A DNA stretch of 64,000 nt from Flavobacteriaceae bacterium. GTDB taxonomy: Bacteria; Bacteroidota; Bacteroidia; Flavobacteriales; Flavobacteriaceae. Made by a program: the position numbers and the translations under genes. The DNA lies in contig JABABD010000005.1 of NCBI GenBank assembly GCA_014238425.1, positions 186,001 through 250,000 of the forward strand. Reading direction: 5' to 3'. Below the pieces are notes generated by a model. That model worked only from the letters and a program-made list of their open reading frames with translations, was not told the origin of the DNA and made no database searches. Positions 60,249-64,000 of the stretch are shown here, piece after piece. Every line of letters begins with the position of its first letter. Within the stretch, counting starts at the first letter, position 1.

Positions 60249-60314
60249 CCTTGTATTAAGAGTTTGGTAATGGCTTTTATGTTTATAGGTGACGCCCTAG
60301 ATGTGAAGAGTTGA
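60249..60314 (+). pseudogene. Relic of the DppC-like permease 3' end
   Basis: Reads CIKSLVMAFMFIGDALDVKS then a TGA stop, against CIMSLVMAFMLIGNALRDALDVKS at the end of the permease (58156-59250). One internal deletion of 12 bases is present and the reading frame is kept. Weaker similarity may extend upstream to about 60222. It is on the same strand as the permease gene, 1 kb downstream. Confidence 0.85.
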
Positions 60315-60319
60315 CTTGC

Positions 60320-61615
60320 TTACCGTTTGAAAGCCTCTCTGAATTGATAGAAAAAACGTTCAATCAGCCTAAGGTCTTCGGTAATGATTTCAGCGGTTCC
60401 TCTCATTTCTTGCCTGAATTCTATTTCTTTTTTATAAGATGTAATAAGTTTTTTGGGAAGCGTCACGTCAATTAGATATAAGCCTTCATTATCAGGGATG
60501 AGAGATATGTTCTTTATTATGCCATTCAAAACTCCAAACTCAGCATCTGGATAATTCTCGAGTTTGATATTAACGATTTGACCGGTTTTTATTTTTCCTG
60601 AGTTTTGAGCAGGTGTTTTTAGTTTTGCTATATAAGAAGAGTTTTTACTTGGGATAATGGTAAATACTAAATCGCCTTGATTTACTGTTTGGTTTGTGTT
60701 CCAATAGTTTAAAAAAGAGACGTTACCATCAATATTTGATTTAAGAACATATAGATGCTCCCAATCCCTGAGTGCTTTCTTTAATTGATTAAATGATTGA
60801 ATCACGCTTTTGAGCAATATCATTTCTTCCTTGACTCTATTTATTTCTGTTCCTTTTGAAGTTCTATTTGCATTGCTAATGCTTTCTCGTATTTGGGAAA
60901 TAGAAGATTCAAAATTTTTGAAATTACGTCCTGCTTGGGCATATTCCAATTGCTTGTTATCATAATCTTGTTCAGAAATCACGCCTTTTTCATAAAGTGA
61001 TTTATTCCTATTGAGATCATTTTGTTTAAACTCTAATTCTGTTTTATTAATATCTCGTTGTGATTGCAGACTCCTTAATCTTCTGTTCAATTCAGAGACT
61101 GAAATCCTATTGGCTGTAGCTTCATTTGAAAATGGTTGTAATTCTTTATTGAATTGATATTGGATGTAGTTGTTCTCAAACAAGGCATATTGTGATTCGA
61201 TGTTTCCCAAAAATAGAATTGGTAAACTATCTATCGGAAAACTGAAAGATTTACTATTGACCTGTATGGTATCTAATATGGATTTAAGTTTATAAACATC
61301 AGCATAATTAGCAGTGTTTTCTATTATTGCTAATGGTTCATTAGATGTAACTTCTTGATTATCTTCTACTAAAATAGCATTTATTTTACCCGTGATTTTT
61401 GCAAACTCTTTTTGTGGCGGTATTTGAGTTGTAATAAGCGCTTCTGAGTCAATAATATCCGGATATCTTACAAACCAAGTTATAAACAAAAGCATGAGTA
61501 TTAAACCTAAAAAAAGAATATTTCCCCAACGGATCATCCAATGCGGGATAGCTTCAAGAATATCTTGAACTTCTTCACTTCTTAATTCTATATGGTGTTT
61601 TGTTTCTTCTGGCAT
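60320..61615 (-). CDS. HlyD-family secretion adaptor
   Basis: 431 residues. A short cytoplasmic start, one membrane helix (about 32-52), a barrel-sandwich half (about 60-100: AKITGKINAILVEDNQEV), a long coiled coil (about 150-265: EQDYDNKQLEYAQAGRNF) and the second half with a beta-barrel. It links an inner-membrane ABC exporter to an outer-membrane channel. It follows the C39/ABC exporter gene by two bases and ends just before the permease relic. Confidence 0.9.
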   Translation of the reverse strand: MPEETKHHIELRSEEVQDILEAIPHWMIRWGNILFLGLILMLLFITWFVRYPDIIDSEALITTQIPPQKEFAKITGKINAILVEDNQEVTSNEPLAIIENTANYADVYKLKSILDTIQVNSKSFSFPIDSLPILFLGNIESQYALFENNYIQYQFNKELQPFSNEATANRISVSELNRRLRSLQSQRDINKTELEFKQNDLNRNKSLYEKGVISEQDYDNKQLEYAQAGRNFKNFESSISQIRESISNANRTSKGTEINRVKEEMILLKSVIQSFNQLKKALRDWEHLYVLKSNIDGNVSFLNYWNTNQTVNQGDLVFTIIPSKNSSYIAKLKTPAQNSGKIKTGQIVNIKLENYPDAEFGVLNGIIKNISLIPDNEGLYLIDVTLPKKLITSYKKEIEFRQEMRGTAEIITEDLRLIERFFYQFREAFKR

Positions 61616-61617
61616 TT

Positions 61618-63804
61618 TTATTTACCCAAATTAAGTTGATTTTTTACTAGATTGTAATAGTTTCCTCTTTGTTTTATGAGTTCCTCGTGATTCCCTTTTT
61701 CTACAATTTTACCTTGATCTAGCACCACGATTTGATGAGCGTTTTGTACGGTGCTTAATCGATGTGCGATAACTACCACGGTTTTATCAGTAAAAAAGGT
61801 ATTTAAATTTTCCATAATAGTTTTTTCGTTATTGGCATCGAGTGCTGAAGTTGCTTCATCAAAGAATAAGAATTTGGGATCCTTGTAAACTGCTCTGGCT
61901 ATGAGTAAGCGTTGTTTTTGACCTGTGCTTAAACCAATACCTTCGTTGCCAATTTTGGTATTAAAACCAAGAGGAAGCCCGTCGATATAGTCAGAAATAT
62001 TAGCAACATTAATGGCATGCGCGAGTTTTTCCTTGTCAACAAAATCTGCACCAACAGCTATGTTACTAGCAATAGTGTCATTAAAAATATAACCTTCCTG
62101 CATCACCGTTCCACAATGGTCTCGCCAGACTTTTTGCGATATATTATTTAAATTAAAGTTATCAATAAGTATGTCACCTGTATCAACAGCGTAAAAATGC
62201 AGTAATAGCTTCATTAAAGTAGTTTTTCCACTACCAGAAACGCCTACTATAGCTGTTGTTTTGTTAGCAGGAATGGTAAGTGATACGTCTTTTAAAACAG
62301 GCTCTAATCCACCAGTATAGCGAAATGAAATATTTTTTAGTTGAATATCTGCTTGCTCTGGAATGTCTTTAATCGTTTGATTATCCGGATTTTCTTCATC
62401 TTCTTTATTGTGGATTTCTCCTAAACGATCAATAGATATTTTGGCGTCTTGCACATCTCTCATAAATTCAATGAGCTGTGTAATAGGTGCATTTAATTGC
62501 CCAATAATATAACTAATGGCCAGCATCATTCCTAAGGTGATATCACCATCAATAACCAATTTTGCAGATAAAACGGTAATGAGCATATTCTTAATCTCAT
62601 TAATAAAATTGGAACCAACACTTTGTGTCTGCTCTAAGGCTAAACTTTTAGATGCGATCTTAAAGAGCCGCGCTTGAACATATTCCCAATTCCAACGCAT
62701 GCGTCTTTCGGCATTATGCAATTTAATTTCCTGCATGCCATTAATAAGTTCAATGACCTTACTTTGCTCATCGCTTAGCTGCGAGAAGCGTTTATAATCG
62801 AGTTCTTTTCGTTTTTTAAAGAAGAATAGTACCCATACAAAATATAATATGCTACCCAATACGAAGACCCCAAGTATTTGCATGCTATAATAGCCTAAAA
62901 CAAAGCTGAAAATAATGAGATTGAACATCGAAAAAAGAACGGTAAGTGATGATGTCGTTAGAATGCGCTCAATACGACTATGGTCATTGATCCGTTGCAA
63001 CAGATCCCCAGTCATACGTACATCGAAAAAAGAAATGGGCAATTTCATGAGTTTGATAAAGAAATCTGAAATTAAAGAAATATTTATGCGAGTACTTAAG
63101 TGTAGCAAGATCCAACTACGTATAATTTCTAATGCGGCTTTACCAATAAAGAGAAAGAGTTGCGCTATTAAAATAAGGTAAATGAAATTTAGATCTTGAT
63201 TTTTTATACCAACATCAACGACACTTTGTGTAAGAAAAGGCAAGATGAGTTGCAGTAAACTCCCAGCAAGTAAACCAATAATGAGTTGTACAATAAAAGC
63301 TTTGTATTTAAAGAGATATTTAAATATAAAACCAAATCCAAACTTTTGATCTTCCTCAAAGGCACTTTCATAAAATAGAGGCGTTGGCTCCACCATCAGT
63401 GCAATACCTTCTTGGGTAAACTCGCTAGCATTATTGCCAATCCAATGCTTTAAAAATTCTTCTTTAGTATAAGTGAGTAAGCCATGTGCAGGATCTGAAA
63501 CATACACAATTCCCTTTTTTATTTTATAGATGACGACATAGTGGTTTTTATTCCAATGTACAATGCAAGGTAAAGGAGCTTCTAAGAGCTTATTATACGT
63601 TAATCTAACACCTAAAGAATGAAACCCCATGCTTTCTACAGCCTCACTAAGTCCAAGTAAGCTACTGCCTTCTCGTGTGGTTTCGCTTAGTGTACGGAGT
63701 TGTTGTGTATTAATTGTTTTTCCGTAGTGTTTGGAAATAATTTTAATACAGGTTGGACCGCAATCTTTGGCTTCAGTTTGAGTATAGTGTGGGAATTTTT
63801 TCAA
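61618..63804 (-). CDS. C39 peptidase-ABC exporter (bacteriocin/peptide type)
   Basis: 728 residues. The N-terminal C39 peptidase (about 1-135) has its active Cys15 in KDCGPTCIKII and His in NHYVVIYK, then six membrane helices (about 165-440), then an ABC domain with Walker A GVSGSGKTTLMKLL, signature STGQKQRLLIARAVY and Walker B KFLFFDEATSALD. It cuts double-glycine leader peptides from substrates and exports them. No substrate gene is seen in the 196 bp upstream inside the window; it may lie beyond the right edge. Confidence 0.92.
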   Translation of the reverse strand: MKKFPHYTQTEAKDCGPTCIKIISKHYGKTINTQQLRTLSETTREGSSLLGLSEAVESMGFHSLGVRLTYNKLLEAPLPCIVHWNKNHYVVIYKIKKGIVYVSDPAHGLLTYTKEEFLKHWIGNNASEFTQEGIALMVEPTPLFYESAFEEDQKFGFGFIFKYLFKYKAFIVQLIIGLLAGSLLQLILPFLTQSVVDVGIKNQDLNFIYLILIAQLFLFIGKAALEIIRSWILLHLSTRINISLISDFFIKLMKLPISFFDVRMTGDLLQRINDHSRIERILTTSSLTVLFSMFNLIIFSFVLGYYSMQILGVFVLGSILYFVWVLFFFKKRKELDYKRFSQLSDEQSKVIELINGMQEIKLHNAERRMRWNWEYVQARLFKIASKSLALEQTQSVGSNFINEIKNMLITVLSAKLVIDGDITLGMMLAISYIIGQLNAPITQLIEFMRDVQDAKISIDRLGEIHNKEDEENPDNQTIKDIPEQADIQLKNISFRYTGGLEPVLKDVSLTIPANKTTAIVGVSGSGKTTLMKLLLHFYAVDTGDILIDNFNLNNISQKVWRDHCGTVMQEGYIFNDTIASNIAVGADFVDKEKLAHAINVANISDYIDGLPLGFNTKIGNEGIGLSTGQKQRLLIARAVYKDPKFLFFDEATSALDANNEKTIMENLNTFFTDKTVVVIAHRLSTVQNAHQIVVLDQGKIVEKGNHEELIKQRGNYYNLVKNQLNLGK

Positions 63805-64000
63805 AGAATATTATTTAATGAAAAGTATATTCTATATAGAGTATGCTTTTAGAATAAGAATTATTGATTAATAAATATACAAATATTATTATCTGCGTAA
63901 TGGCCAAGTTCAGATAATGAAAGCGTGCTTACTGCTATACATCAACGATTGCCATAACAGTGTCACCTTGCACTATCAGTAATAGTTTTTTGTTCTTTTT
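63805..64000. other. Right-edge spacer with no gene found
   Basis: The 196 bp upstream of the exporter hold no ORF that I can support. One minus-strand frame is open from the edge to 63935 or so and ends in TAG, too short to judge, and it could be the end of a neighbouring gene. AT-rich stretches near 63870-63890 may contain the exporter promoter. Confidence 0.4.

Noticed and set aside
1..64000. Insertion sequence or integrase
   Set aside because: No transposase, recombinase or integrase-like protein was seen among the coding regions; duplicated ends occur without any encoded enzyme except the GIY-YIG nuclease.

Overview
The window is an AT-rich stretch of a Bacteroidetes chromosome, most likely from a marine member of the Flavobacteriaceae. 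This rests on gene content and signals: a complete-looking arsenosugar biosynthesis set, a degradative-type HMG-CoA reductase next to a GHMP kinase, many lipoproteins and outer-membrane barrels, a coaX to ppiD housekeeping run, and promoters with the Bacteroidetes -7 element TAnnTTTG. There is no rRNA, CRISPR array or recognisable transposase. One tRNA gene (tRNA-Phe) is present.

Layout. 1-3.2 kb is accessory: a truncated AraC-type regulator, a zinc-peptidase-like lipoprotein and a membrane-tethered LuxR-type protein. 3.2-10.8 kb is a tight minus-strand operon running FAD oxidoreductase, polyferredoxin membrane protein, MORN-type repeat protein, two GT2 glycosyltransferases and a polytopic glycosyltransferase. 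10.9-17.0 kb is a plus-strand run of envelope genes (DUF547, barrel protein, lipoprotein, two tandem Omp85-like barrels, GH113-like hydrolase). 17.1-21.4 kb holds a toroid protein, a TIGR04283-type glycosyltransferase, a second DUF547 lipoprotein and a PiT phosphate permease. 21.5-24.4 kb is an ECF sigma/anti-sigma operon with two DUF4097-like adhesin-fold proteins. 24.4-28.1 kb is a BlaI/M56-peptidase cassette with three related lipoproteins and three paired operators. 28.1-32.5 kb is the arsenosugar operon (AhpD-like, ArsS, rhodanese, TIGR04282 transferase, PNP, ArsM). 32.5-34.5 kb has a dipeptidase, a GIY-YIG nuclease and tRNA-Phe. 34.6-43.5 kb is a housekeeping envelope run (coaX, barrel, TPR, lptC, CNNM-type protein, ppiD-like) interrupted by a MerR/lipoprotein pair. 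43.5-60.1 kb contains mevalonate genes, DPP-IV, a peptide transporter, thioredoxin, comEC, NlpC/P60, lpxB, surE, an S41 protease, a DppC-like permease and rlmF. 60.3-63.8 kb encodes a C39 peptidase/ABC exporter with its HlyD-type adaptor.

The most striking pattern is how accessory genes seem to have arrived. In four places a gene or cassette lies between the intact 3' end of a resident gene and a second, diverged copy of that same 3' end: the 3.2 kb glycosyltransferase (repeat at 0.6 kb), arsM (relic at 24.5 kb), tRNA-Phe (relic at 34.05 kb) and the DppC-like permease (relic at 60.25 kb). Two glycosyltransferase genes also carry palindromic elements inserted in frame within their coding sequence.

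The best candidate for an undescribed system is 24.6-28.0 kb: a BlaI-type repressor and an M56 membrane protease that has a histidine-rich tail instead of a penicillin-sensing domain, apparently controlling three paralogous small lipoproteins through duplicated 18-bp palindromes placed over the promoters. It sits at the end of the arsenosugar operon, so a metal or metalloid signal is a reasonable but unproven guess.
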